From positions 13,161,501-13,225,500 of the forward strand of contig NC_080569.1 in assembly GCF_030253575.1 (NCBI RefSeq): a DNA stretch of 64,000 nucleotides, read 5' to 3'. This DNA is from Rhododendron vialii (lineage: Eukaryota > Streptophyta > Magnoliopsida > Ericales > Ericaceae). The notes beneath the pieces are model-generated. The model worked only from the letters and a program-made list of their open reading frames with translations. It was not told where the DNA came from and did not search any database. Positions 1 through 11,337 of this stretch are shown here, piece by piece (positions within the stretch are counted from its first letter, which is position 1; each line of letters starts with the position of its first letter). A program made the position numbers and the translations under genes.

Positions 1-202
1 GGAACATTGACTTCAGGAATTTCTTGGAAAAATGAATCTGAGATCCGAAAGAAGTAGAATTTTAATTTTGCGAAGCTTTGGTAAATTTAATCCATGATCG
101 TGGTTTTTCTTCTTTAGCCTATCATGTATTTATAAACGAGGATTTTGTTTTTGTTTTATTGATAAATGGATATTTGAGCCAGCTTGCGCGCACATCGATT
201 CC

Positions 203-250
203 CGAAGTTAACGACCGAGCAAACCTCGAAGTTAACGACCGAGCAAACCT
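203..250. repeat. 24-bp tandem duplication
   Basis: Two perfect copies of a 24-base unit (203-226 and 227-250, starting CGAAGTTAACGACC). The rest of 1-729 shows no recognisable gene; it may be intron of the hydrolase gene. Confidence 0.85.
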
Positions 251-729
251 CCAGTTGCCCAAAGGTTTGGTATGTGTGGCCCTGATGTTAACTAGGATTT
301 TGATGGTTCTCCGTAATTCAAAGAATGGGTCTCCTATTTCAAAGAATTTCTTGCTAGGTTGTGTTTGGAATTCGGATCATAGATTTGTGGATGAATTTTG
401 CTGAGGCAAAAGGAATGATTAAGCAAGAGTTGAAGTGAAGAAGCTAAATTTATGGATTGACTTTTCTATCATTTTCTATCTGCTGATTAATTGATCCGCA
501 AATTCTTGATCCAAACATAGTGCTGCAAAATTCAAACAGTACATAAGGCACACGACCACACTTTCAAACACATGAGCAGACTGCAGATATACCAACAAGC
601 TTTAGAAATTGTGATTTTTTGCTCACTTGCTGTTTTTTGATAAAAGCACCACCATAAACCATTTGTATTTACTTATCGAATTAGAGTAACATCAGATAAC
701 AAGAAATCTAACATTGATGTAGTTTTCAG

Positions 730-3190
730 GAAATAATGGATGAGTTGGGCGTACACCTTGTGTTATTTGATCGAGCTGGCTACGGAGAGAGTGATCCAAA
801 TCCAAAGCGGTCCTTGGAAAGCGAAGCAACTGATATTCAAGAACTTGCTGATAGGCTAGAACTGGGATCCAAGTTCTACGTAATTGGTGTCTCATTGGGT
901 AATTACCCCACCTGGAGTTGCCTCACTCAATTACCACACAGGCAAGAACACTCCCTACAGAATTTATCCTTTCTTATGTTTCGTTCCAAATCTTGAATCA
1001 CTGAATTGGGGGTTCTAACCTCAAAGGTGAAGTTGGAGAAATCTCAGCTATCTATTGAAGAATGAAAGGGAGAGGGAAGTTGTTTAATGTTCTTCTAAAA
1101 AAAAAGGAAGAGATGGGATGAGCGAGGAGTGGGTGAGAGTGGCACAATCTATACCTTTTATGCAGTGTTTGGTTTCTTGGAGTAACAGCAACAAAACCCA
1201 TATAGTCCCCAATCATTTGGTTTCTTGGAGTAATTTTTTAAAACAATAGAATGGTCATTCCTTGACCTTCCAATGGAATGACCATTCATCAAAATGGGTG
1301 AATTTTGATTCCATTGGTAGTGTACATTATGTCATTCAGCAAATCAAATGGAAGAATGAGCATTTTAAGTAATTACTAATGACCTTTCCATTCCAGGGGA
1401 CAAACACTACATTAATTTTGGACGGACGACTAGAATTTCTCCAACTTCACCACTAAAATTCAAATTCCAAATTCAGTCAATCCAGACCCGTTTCTCACCT
1501 GTCTAAAACATATATGATTTTTCATGAAAATCCATTTTTACAGGCTAGCAGGCGTGGCTATGGTAGTCCCGACAATAAACTACAACTGGCCATCTCTTCC
1601 TGGTGATCTGACAAAGGACGACTTCAGGAAAAGTCTAACACAATGGGCACTTCGTGCTGCACGATATACACCTGGACTCGTACGCTGGTGGTTGACTCAA
1701 AAAAATTTCCGCTCATCATCAGTGCTTGATAAAAATCCAAGATTTTTCAGTACAAAAGACTTGGAGGTCTTGAAGAATACCCCAGGATATCAGTTACTCA
1801 GCAAGGTAACTCTTTTATCTGCTTGTTGGAAAAGGAAGAAGTAAATTGGTGTGCTCTATCTCTCTGTCTTCTGGTATGTTTCTGCATAATGGGAGGTGGA
1901 TAGGAAACTTTTTTGGTGAACAGTTATCAAAAGTTGTTTCGGGTAGATTTTTAGAAAGTTATGCACATTTCAGAAAACACCTATGTTGCATGGATCCTTC
2001 GTTTTGGTGGAAGTACCCACATTAATGTTTCTGACACCCGTATCTATTTTGACACTGGGATCCTCTACTTGTTATGATATTTACAGAAAAAGTAATGTCA
2101 AATTAGCTAGAAAAGCGAAATTTCTAGTCTCACATGGACAGGAAATAGCAAAAACATACATTTCTAAATATAACTTATGATACATAATTTGAAAAAATTA
2201 TGCAATGTATACTACAAACAAGTGTTAAAGACGTGTCCCCGTACCCATACCCAATTTGGGGACACATATCCGACCATCCTAAGATTTAAGTTTAGAAAGG
2301 TCCGACGCTTGGACTTGCACCCGCACCCGAGTCCATGTAACATAGGAAAACACCTAATTAGTTTCCATTTTGGGGCAACTGTTTTTTTACAAAATGAAAA
2401 TGACGCGTAATCACATTGTTTTTCATTTGTTTTGTTTCGAAAACATGAAGAAAGAAGACACAAAGTGATTAAGGTGAAAGCAAACAATTCCAGACAAGCT
2501 CTGAAACCTACTTATGAAGGAGTAGAAGTTAGATAATAGATCTTCCTAACGATGCTTCAAGAATTGGTTAACTTTATTTCAGCGCCTTAACTGGTTTGGC
2601 GAATCCCTTTCCATTGCCAATATTTTGCTCTTCATCATTTTGATTCGACGGTAGAAGATGAGACATTGTGCCAAAATAGGATTGAGCCGACAAAGTTAAA
2701 ATCTGGTAAAACGACACTATCTCGAGCCAATTTCTAATAATGGCAATGTCAAAAGGACACAAACGAGTGGTGAGGTCGTCAGTGAGGCAGTGAGTCTAGT
2801 AGATACACAACTACCTACAAATATATTATGCATGGCATGGTTGTGATTGATTTTCTTACATTACAGAATAAGTTGCAACAGCAAGGTGTCTTTGACTCTC
2901 TTCGCCGTGACTTTATTGCGGCTTTTGGGAAGTGGGACTTTGACCCCCTGGAATTAGTTAACCCATTCCCCAAAAATGAAAGCTCTGTACACATCTGGCA
3001 AGGATATGAAGACAAGGTTGTGCCCTTTCCATTACAGAGATATGTTTCCAGTAAGCTGCCCTGGATTAGGTACCATGAAGTTCCTGATGGTGGGCATCTG
3101 CTAGTGTATGATAGTGATGTATGTGAAGCCATTTTGAGGTCTCTTTTGCTTGGAGAAGATCCTCCATTATATAGACCTAAACTCAGTTGA
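730..3190 (+). CDS. alpha/beta hydrolase superfamily protein, 3' exons only (5' partial)
   Basis: Three exons join in frame: 730-941, 1544-1805 and 2867-3190 (stop TGA at 3188). The protein part reads EIMDELGVHLVLFDRAGYGE, then the nucleophile elbow GVSLG (Ser nucleophile). It continues with LAGVAMVVPTINYNWPSLPG in exon 2 and YEDKVVP (candidate Asp) plus GGHL (candidate His) in exon 3, giving a full catalytic triad. This matches a plant family of membrane-associated hydrolases of unknown substrate. The first intron (942-1543) starts with GCAAG, not GT; only a GC-AG intron restores the expected PHRLAGV junction. The N-terminal exon(s), which should carry the oxyanion-hole HGFG segment, are not seen in 1-729. 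They are either left of the window behind a long intron or lost. Intron 2 holds a MITE (1981-2345). Family assignment is firm; substrate is unknown. Confidence 0.85.
1981..2345. mobile_element. MITE, CTATGTT family copy 1, in hydrolase intron 2
   Basis: The ends are inverted (CTATGTTGCATGGA at left, TCCATGTAACATAG at right). They are flanked by an exact 8-bp duplication, GAAAACAC, at 1973-1980 and 2346-2353. Its right part is the reverse complement of the left part of the copy at 26289-26696. An 8-bp target duplication fits hAT-type transposition; no coding sequence is present. Confidence 0.8.
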
Positions 3191-4069
3191 TTCATCATTG
3201 TTCATATCTTTGATTATCATCTGTATGGTTGGTGACCCTAGTAACTAATTCTGATTCCTATAGAATGACAAAAACATGTTTTTAATGACCTAAACTCAGT
3301 TAATTCTGATTCCTATAGAATGACAATAACCTTTGTGTATATACTTAGGTTACATAGTATAAAATCTAACCCAATCAACTTGTTTTTATCCCTTCTCTTC
3401 TTTTCATAGTGAGAGATTGGGAGTGAAAGTATGTTTGAGCTTTTCATTTGACGAGTTAGATCCCGTTTGATTCATCAAAGTGACAATGAGAGAAATGTAT
3501 CATTACGTACGACGACTAATTCTATTGGACAATTAGCGGGGAGATCATTTGCGTCAGATGTTCAATGTAGAGTATTATGCATTTCATATTGACTGGTCAT
3601 ATAATCTTAAGATGCCCTGCGTGCCAATTTGTGCACCGATCTTACCCGTAGAACTGTTCATTTTTCTGTACTTTTATCTTGCTAAAGTCCATAATGTTTT
3701 CATTTTCATATAAAAAATTTGACTTCTTGTGAGTCTCCTTTAGTTGCTTGATGATCTTTTAAGAAATGCGATTGTTGGAAATATAATCTCATCATATGGA
3801 GTCGGTTTTCCTGCAAACCCAGGAGCAGGATTTCCTGCTGCCTAGGACAGGTGGGAACCCATGAGAGGCCAAGTTGCTGCAATTAAGAATTCCATTGGGG
3901 GTCAGCCTTAACGGCACCAAGGATTCTACTGTCAACTCACTCAGATCCTTTTTCTAAGGGAATTACATCTTTTAGGTAAAATTATCCTAATCAAAAGATT
4001 ATGGATTAGGCCCATTAAGATTTCTTGCGTTAGAAAAGAAGTGCATTTTAGCTGGGTCTTTAGCCAACT
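3191..4069. other. non-coding stretch downstream of the hydrolase gene
   Basis: Likely 3'-UTR followed by intergenic DNA. A short direct repeat (GATTCCTATAGAATGACA) occurs near 3252 and 3308. Nothing else recognisable. Confidence 0.5.
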
Positions 4070-4323
4070 GGGGTTAGCTTAATTAGCCAAAATTCTTGCA
4101 TCTCGCTAAGAGGTCAGGAGTTCGAGCTATTCTTTCGTTGAGAATATTTTTCACCGTAATGGGGGCTTGTAGTTGGATTAGGTTTATAGTGGTTGAGTTG
4201 TTTGGTTTAGTTGTCTCGTAAACTCTCACACAATTAATATAATGTCCCGTGATTTGTATTTTCTAATTCATATATGGTGTAATGATATTTCCTATCGATT
4301 GATACACAAAAAAAAAAAAAAAG
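4070..4323 (+). mobile_element. tRNA-derived SINE-like element with poly(A) tail
   Basis: A box A-like TAGCTTAATTAG and a box B-like GAGTTCGAGCT lie about 45 bases apart. A unique body and an A-run ending at about 4323 follow. That order is the plan of a tRNA-derived SINE. Target duplication was not resolved. Confidence 0.5.
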
Positions 4324-4761
4324 GGTCTCTTAAACAAAACCCTAATCATCTAGCAGTAGTTCAATCCGATCAATCTCAAGAAAAAGCTACATAGTTATGC
4401 GTACTATCATTCATCAACGAATAAAATCATAAGGTTGGAGATAAAAGAAAAAAATTGAATAGCTATTTTGGGGGTCCAATATTAAAATTCAAAAGATTGT
4501 GGAGAAAAAAAATGCCATTCATCCGAGTTTTGGCAATTTCTTGCTGCAATCAAAGAATAAACATTTGTGTAGATGGCGAAATTGACAACAAAACTATTTT
4601 AGCATCGACAACAAGTATGACCTACTATTCATTGAAGTACATGTAGATACAATTTGATTGATTCTTTGTGAGATTAATGCAAGGGTTGGATAAATTTTCA
4701 AATGATAAGTTCAGAGTTTTTTTTTTGTTTTTTTAAAGTGTGTGTGTTTTAATTTGAATGG

Positions 4762-5160
4762 ACCGAGGGACTGTGCTGCGCAGTGTGCTGTGTGGAGCGA
4801 ATCGCCGTTACTCCGGTCTCGGTTTAATGATTGGAAACATTCACTTTATAGAGCTCATCGAGTAAAACAAGTGTACCAAAAATCAGCTCGATCGAATATC
4901 ATTAAGTGTCTCATCCGAACATCTTGAAAAGAATGGATCGAAACACTAGATTAAAATCCACTGTTTTTTGGTACACTTAATAATTTCAAGATAATAATGT
5001 TCGAATGAAACACTTAATAATATCTGAATGAGCTGATTTTTGGTACACTTGTTTTACTCAACAAGCTCTACGAAGTGAACATTTTCGATCATCAAACCTA
5101 GACCAGAGCGGCGGCGATTCGTCCTGTACAACACGCTGCGCAGCACGGTCCCTCAGTTTG
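4762..5160. mobile_element. long fold-back MITE, Mutator-like
   Basis: Two arms of about 160-180 bases (about 4762-4925 and 4975-5160) are imperfect reverse complements. They start with GAGGGACTGTGCTGCGCAG at left and its inverted counterpart at right. The sequence TTTGAATGGA flanks both sides (4753-4762 and 5162-5171), which looks like a 9-10 bp target duplication typical of Mutator-like elements. No transposase is present. Confidence 0.75.
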
Positions 5161-5404
5161 TTTTGAATGGAGGTTTTTCCATTCCTATAGTTTCGTTGTG
5201 AAGATAAGAGAGAGAAAATGGTCAGAGCTTCCCTTAAAAAACAGGGTATATAGGCTGTTGAAGTTAACGTGGACCAGGCTTGCCGGTAGGCACAAAATCA
5301 AGAAATTTGATTTTGTGAATGGAATCAACGTTGGCGTCTCACGGGTTGCCACCTGTCCTAGGCAGCTGGAGTTCCTATGGAAGGACCGGATTAAGATGCA
5401 ATAA

Positions 5405-5880
5405 ATATAAAATAATATTGAACATTTAATGCTATTTTCTGAAAGAAAGTCAACAATACTAGTATTAATTTTCCTTTTTCCTCCACTTCATTTTCTATTT
5501 TTTAATCTCCTTCCATTTCCTTCCCCAGTATTTTCCTTTTCCACTTCATCTTCTAGTAGAGACCATTTTCTTTATTAAGTATATAGCATTAGTAGGCGAC
5601 TAAAAATCAATCCAAGCATCTAATATAAAAATTAAATGACAAACAAATACCATGGCAGGACATAAATAAAATGAGACGTTCATAATTTAATTTTTCGCAT
5701 TATCCTACAAGAAAAAAAGTTCCTCTTACAGATCCAGAACAAGGTGATCACATGACTAAGAAAAGAAAGATAATATAGGATTCAAAAAGAGTCATCACCT
5801 AGTACTTTAACGGTAAGTTATTCTATATGTTGGAAGATGCCATGGGGAGGGTTTGGTTTAGGGATTGTCTTAGTTAAATT
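5405..5880. other. AT-rich intergenic DNA
   Basis: No gene, repeat pair or regulatory pattern recognised. A T-run at the right end marks the 3' tail of the next, reverse-oriented LINE. Confidence 0.4.
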
Positions 5881-7145
5881 ATTTTTTTTTTGAAAGGCGA
5901 AAAATTTATTAATCTTTGAAAACAAATTACAAAAATTAGAAGGAATCAAAACAGCTTCAGCTGAAGGAGAGAAAACTCACAAAGGGAAACAACCGCTCCA
6001 GCAATCATAAGCCAACACAGACTCTAAGGGAAAAGATAACAAACCGAGTTGGCAAGAAACCAACAAGAGAACACCTAAGACCCAAAGTAAATAAACCAAA
6101 AGAGCACACCCAACTAGGCAACCCGCAGTCAGAACGGCTAAGACACCCAAAAAGACACCTAACAGACACCCAAAAAGACACCTAAGAGTCAATCATTATG
6201 ATGGATACCATGCGCCTTAGCCCTTTCCTCATCTTCGGCTTCCATAATCGCTAAGGAAATTGATATTCGCGCTCCAAGATTTACTGCAGGCGCTCCATTT
6301 TTGGTTTTTACACTGTGATGTTGCCAGCAATATCACAGTGTAAAAACAAAATATACACTGATGTTGTCAGCAACATCACAGTATAAAAACAAAAAGGTGG
6401 AGCGCCTGCAGTAAATCTTGGAGCGCGAAAATCAGTTCCCAATCGGTAATTGATGAGTAAGATCATTTTCATCATCCGTATAATGGAGGCCCATAATTTT
6501 GTTAACGGCCCAAACAGCCTGAGCCTCGTCTAGATGAGTCCTGATGATGCCTATAGAAGAAAGAGATAAAGCAGCAACAGCAACTGCTGATCTCAATAGA
6601 TCACTTTGCTTCTTTTTTCCACCTTTCTTTTTGGGCTTAAGAAAACCCAACATATTCTCTACCGACTTCTGCTTCCATTTTCCTTTCTCCGAATCCTTAG
6701 TCTCCTCGATTCGGTTAAGTTTCACAACTAACTGGAGGCCCTCAACTTCCTTGTAAAAGCCCACTTCTGGTATGTTATAAAAGCCTACATCATGCTCCAC
6801 AACCTCTAAATTTGAGATAATTTCCGCTGCGCCATCTTTTAAGTAAGGAAGTTTAACCCCTGCAGTATTAGCTCAAGGAAGTTTAACCCCTGCAGTATTA
6901 GCTCCAACGTCAGCCAAGGCTTTGGTTGAATCCTTAGCATGAATTTCGGAATCATCAGGTTTAGTGCTGGCCACTAACTGATTAGGCCCATTAAAAATAT
7001 CAGCCCCGCCACTTGCAAAATCACTGTGGATTCCACTCCCTTGTCTTACTATCGGCTCCGCATCCGAAGAGGACCCATTAGTATCACTCTCCGACACCGG
7101 AACATCCACCTCATCCTCCTCATTTTCCTCTGAGTTCGAGTTAAT
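5881..7145 (-). mobile_element. decayed, internally deleted L1-type LINE fragment (reverse orientation)
   Basis: Read on the minus strand it ends in an A-run (T-run at 5881-5890). Upstream are open stretches at 7109-6873 and 6800-6432. They encode an acidic, Ser-rich segment and then a basic KPKKKGGKKK patch followed by EAQAVWAVNKIMGL. This resembles the linker between the gag-like and endonuclease regions of plant L1 elements. Reverse transcriptase is absent, so an internal deletion is inferred. A 20-base direct repeat (AAGGAAGTTTAACCCCTGCA) lies at about 6845 and 6875. Confidence 0.4.
6266..6429. mobile_element. 164-bp palindromic MITE
   Basis: The two ends (TTCGCGCTCCAAGATTTACT and its reverse complement) are perfect over more than 30 bases, and inversion continues to the centre through CACTGTGATGTTG blocks. 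It lies just after a stop codon of the LINE fragment's open stretch and separates it from further LINE-like sequence. No clear target duplication seen. Confidence 0.7.
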
Positions 7146-7572
7146 TACTAAACAAAGTTGATTCTCCTATCTAGATCGGACTAATATGGACATATGAGAA
7201 TAAAATATACAAATTAGTTACATGAAATACTCATTGATCAATGTTTTCTTGTGATATTTGTGCGTATTCCATATTTATTAATTCCACCATCCATATTTAT
7301 TATACCTTGTGAATATTTGTATCCATCACATCTTAATTTGTGCCCGGGACATTGGTGAGCATGCATTTGCCTTGGAAGAAAGAAAGCCGACTCCAACAGT
7401 GTCACAGTGGTGATAACTGGATGCAGGATAAACAGTGTATATAGGATGAGACAAAAATACACATCCATTGCATGTGTACCGCTCTAGCTAATATCTAGAA
7501 CGGTTCAAACTTAGGGGTCAGGGGGGGTGAAAGCAACCCGGCCATTAGATAAGCCCAAAACATGGTATATTA

Positions 7573-7810
7573 AGGTGTTCCACTTTAAGAAAAGTACTTT
7601 TTTTTCAAAATGTTTGAATTTCAAATTCAAATATAATGAAAATGAAAAATATTTTTTTAATTTTTTTTGTACCGTTTAAAAGATCTTAATGAGATCTATC
7701 AAACAAGATCCATATTGGTAAGAAAATTATTTGCGTAAACACATAATTTTTAAGCTTGAAATTACCTTCTTTTTCAAAAAGTACTTTTTTTAAAAAACTG
7801 GAACGGCTAC
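7573..7810. mobile_element. Harbinger-type MITE, GTTCC family copy 1
   Basis: About 238 bases with ends ...GTGTTCC and GGAACGGC... Internal blocks (AAGTACTTTTT, GATCTATCAAACAAGATCCATATTG, AAATTACCTTCTTTTT) are shared with copies at about 37130-37370 and 51358-51595. TTA precedes it and TAA follows, agreeing only roughly with a 3-bp duplication. The family call rests on the better-preserved copy at 51358. Confidence 0.6.
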
Positions 7811-8210
7811 TAAAATTAAATTTCATGTACCAAAAAAAAAAAATTCAGAATTTAATTAAGTATGGTAACAAAAGTTCTAGCTATTAAAGGGATTATGAGA
7901 GTGTTATTCTATTTCACGTGTGACAAATCGAGTGACAATCAAGTGATGGACGCGCTATACTTCTTGCACTAAGTGAGGGTTCAAACCCCACCAACTTCAT
8001 CTTCTTTCTCCTAAATTAGTAACCTACTCCCTCTGTCCCCTTTTAAAGGACAGATGCTAGGTGCACAACCATATTCGAACGTAACATCTCAATACATGTG
8101 GGTCCCACACACATTTAACACGCAGTGCACCTACATTTTTGTTTTTAAAGTGCTTTGTAATTTTAACATATTAATGAGACATCATCATTACACTTATCAC
8201 ATCGATCAAC

Positions 8211-8316
8211 TTTTTTTTTTTGATCGGCAACAGGATTTTATTGAACTTGACAAATGGTACATCGAGGAGGCTAAACTCTAGATGCAACGAAAACTTGAAT
8301 CATAGAGCAGGCCAAC
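8211..8316 (-). mobile_element. 5'-truncated LINE tail inside the MITE
   Basis: A T-run at 8211-8220 followed by GATCGGCAACAGGATTTTATTGAA in part is a reverse-oriented LINE-like 3' end. TATCACATC lies on both sides (about 8195-8203 and 8318-8326), the target duplication expected for target-primed insertion. No coding sequence remains. Confidence 0.55.
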
Positions 8317-8408
8317 CTATCACATCAACTTTTATCTCCACTTTTCAAAATCATCCTCCATTTCTAACCTTTTTTTAACTCTTTATCCAATACCCATAAA
8401 CTTTCAAA

Positions 8409-8894
8409 CAAAGTTGTGAAATCCGTTCCATACCGGTGCTTAAACGGAACACAAAGACTCAAGATCCGTTCTAGTTGAAATACCGGCCTGTTCTGGCCAA
8501 GACTGGATGTACCGAATGATACCGGTCTGTTTCGGACATTTTCCGGTGTTACGGACGGTACAAAATTACCTTCTCTCTCTCTCTTTTTTATGACATAAGT
8601 TGTGGGCTCTAAACTAATTAAAAGAAACTTATGGGCTTATATATGATTTTCTTCGATTAAGATCATGATGGAATCCTGATCCGTTTCATAACTTTGTTTT
8701 GAGTCTTTTTGAATATTTTTTTGCTGCCATTTGTTTCACGGAAATGGTTTTGCAACCTGGTAGATATATATTAAATATATATAAAATATTAATTGCGGTA
8801 AAACCGAAACGGTACCGAAATACAGCCCGGTACCGGTACGTACCATTTCAGTAGTGAAAACGGTACGCTGGCCGGTACGTAATTGACAACTTTG
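8409..8894. mobile_element. hAT-like non-autonomous element rich in CCGGTACC, copy 1
   Basis: Ends CAAAGTTGTGAAATCCGT at left and, inverted, CAAAGTTGTCAATTACGT at right. They are flanked by an exact 8-bp duplication, CTTTCAAA, at 8401-8408 and 8895-8902. Sub-terminal regions are crowded with ACCGG, CCGGTAC and GTACC words. It belongs with the 762-bp element at 18308-19069. Confidence 0.8.
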
Positions 8895-8989
8895 CTTTCA
8901 AAGGTCTTATTGAGGGAGGAAGTAGTAGAGAGAGATTTTTCTTTGTTAATTAACAGAAAAAAACAAAACTTCACATGCTGAACTTATTG

Positions 8990-9640
8990 TCGTAGTTTGA
9001 AATGGGGGAGGGGAAATTGGCCCCACCAACCCCTATATGGTTTCGCCATTGTGAGAGGAGCATATTTGTTTTGGAAAATCTTCAAGATGTAATCTAATGC
9101 ACCTAGCTCAATTTTTTTTTACAATATACTACTACTATCACAAGTCCATTTTTGAAAACAAATGCCGTATGCAACGAGTCATGAGATTTGAATAAATAAA
9201 CACAATATATAACTCATGAGATTAAGATCAAGCGATTAAGAATAATTATTTAGTGATCTTAGGACACTAAATAATCGAACATCATGTAGATAAGAATATT
9301 GAACATCACGTGTCGATACCCCAGATCACCGAAAATAAAGGCGTTTAGAAAGAGGGCAAACCAAATTGAACCAGCTACCCTAATCCCAATTTGAACGGCC
9401 ATTACCCCTACAAGTATGCGGGTTTTTATTACTGTAGGAGTACTTACAAGGGAAGGGAGGTTGGGCCACCAAACATACGAAAGAGTACAAACAAGGGATC
9501 GAAACGTACTTAAATGTTTTGGCAGAGGAATTTGAACATGTGTTGCAAACGTGTCACTGAACTGGTACAAAAGTGATCAGGGTACCCCCCGGCCCAAAGC
9601 TCCAACCACCCTTAAAAAAGTTGTCAGTACATGCACACTC
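8990..9640 (+). promoter_or_regulatory. probable promoter region of the ABI5-like bZIP gene with two ABRE cores
   Basis: ACGTGTC, the ABRE core bound by group A bZIP factors, occurs twice: at 9308-9314 within CACGTGTC and at 9549-9555. Both lie upstream of the inferred leader exon at about 9640. If used, they would allow ABA response or self-regulation. Motif presence is seen; function is inferred. No clear TATA box was found. Confidence 0.4.
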
Positions 9641-9766
9641 TCTGCCACCATCTTCTTAGACCTCTCCGTGCACTAAGAGAGACAGAGAGAAGATAGAGAG
9701 AGAGGCGGAGTGGGGGGCAGCAAAATGGATTTCTCACGCCTCTAGGTTGAACTAGATGAGTTTCAG
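9640..9766 (+). other. likely 5'-UTR exon of the bZIP gene, followed by a leader intron
   Basis: A CT/GA-rich leader ends TTTCAG|GTAAGTTT with a consensus donor at 9767. The matching acceptor CTTATTACAG ends at 11250, 87 bases before the start codon at 11338. The intron (9767-11250) holds no recognisable gene. The 5' limit of the exon is a guess. Confidence 0.5.
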
Positions 9767-11337
9767 GTAAGTTTGAAGATCATTTGAATGATCAGTAGTT
9801 GATCAAAATTTACGTTCGATTTCAAGTTTTTTTTTTTTTTTTATCACCAAAAATTCACTTTTGTATCACCTTACATCCAAATAAAATTTTACGTTTGTTG
9901 GTTTGTATATTTTTCACTAGTGATGGTAGGACCTACAACATTATTTAGGGTTCCATCATCACTGTCAAAACCTCTTTTTCACTGATAAAGGTAGGACCCA
10001 CAACACTGTTTAGGGTTCCAGATGTAAAAAAAAAGCGGAAGTAATTTGGATGTGTGCCTAGCATTTTTCAGAACTAGGTTGGTTAGTTTGGGTTGGGATT
10101 AATTTCGTTTAATGTTGTTATGGATTTTACATTTAAGTCCAGACTTTTTGTCGTAATCCTCATTTCGATCAAATGATAATGAATCACCTACAATTGATGG
10201 TAAAAAGCAATCACCAAGAACCTATTTCTTTCCCGTTACGTACAATCTGGTTACATAAGCCACCATTGGTTGTTTGTTAGGGTTAATTTAGTTGTTGGTG
10301 GATTCTTAATTTAAGTCCATTTCTCCCGATCTTACTATATTAAAGAATCCCTAGAGAAAAAATTGTTGCGAAGAACTAGAAGCATGCCTACTGGCGGAGA
10401 CCATTTAAAGTCGAGGCTTTTGGACTAGCCCAATCACCTTGACTCTTGCTCAACCCCTTGGATTAAGCATTCTTATTCTTACACCCATATGGCTAGTATC
10501 GCAGGCTAATAAGGTTTTGGGATAAGTAAGGAGGGTGGATAAGATGTGAGGAATTAGTTAAGATTGAGAGATTAACTAAGAAGGGTGGGTGGATAAAGAA
10601 ATAATGTGAGAATTTACTTATTTACCTTTGTAATGGGAATACACAAAGAGTTTGGAGATGTTTGAGGGGCATGCCTGTAATTATGCCCACCTGGATAAGC
10701 TTATCCTTGGGGGTGGGGTGGATTTCGCATGGGTCTTAGCTTATTCGAGGGATGAGCACAATCCAAGTGCAAATGGAAGAACCAAACACCAAATAAGAAT
10801 GGGCCTCGATTAGCTTATGCCCAGAAAGCCCTTATCCCCTCCCCCTCCACTCGCCAAATGAGCTGCTATGATATTAATTTTGATCCAATTAAGGTTCTAA
10901 TCCACTCAATATTTACCATCCCAAACCCAACCAATCCACTACTTAGGTGGACCAAAATGACTCTTCACCTAAACCTAATCAAACCAAGCATTGTGTTTCA
11001 ATCAAGTGGGGTCAGCTATATGAATCATGTTTTTCTGTTGAGTTATGTCTAGAGCTACCTCTTCACTTAGATTTAGTAAGCTCAAGTCTTTCCGTAACAT
11101 AGTATTTAAAATCAGTTTAGGTCTTCGTCTTCCCCTAACCGGACTATCCACTACTATCATTAAAGCATTCCATAAGTCACAATCAACTTAATTACCCATG
11201 GTACCACTCCTACATGCAAGCTTATTAATAGTTTTGCCTTCTTATTACAGGGTTACGTTGAGCTTTCAATCCAATATACACAATAACATCCAAAAAGTTT
11301 ACCAATTTTAAAATCGCAAGTGATTAGCTGCTTAACC

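Larger units (their letters stand above)
8027..8922. mobile_element. Stowaway-type MITE carrying two later insertions
   Basis: It begins CTCCCTCTGTCC and ends with the inverted GAGGGAGGAAG; TA flanks both sides (8025-8026, 8923-8924). Internal text (GACATCATCATTACACTT, CACATCAACTTTTATCT) matches the intact 281-bp copy at 61330-61610. The copy is expanded by a LINE tail at about 8211-8316 and a hAT-like element at 8409-8894. Removing both and their duplications leaves about 285 bp, close to the intact copy. Confidence 0.8.

Noticed and set aside
78..404. 108-codon open frame at the left edge
   Set aside because: It is built over the 24-bp tandem duplication, has no recognisable similarity, and likely lies in an intron of the hydrolase gene.
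6432..6800. 122-codon minus-strand open frame as a host gene
   Set aside because: Basic KPKKKGGKKK text followed by a LINE-linker-like segment, next to a LINE 3' tail; better read as a decayed LINE.
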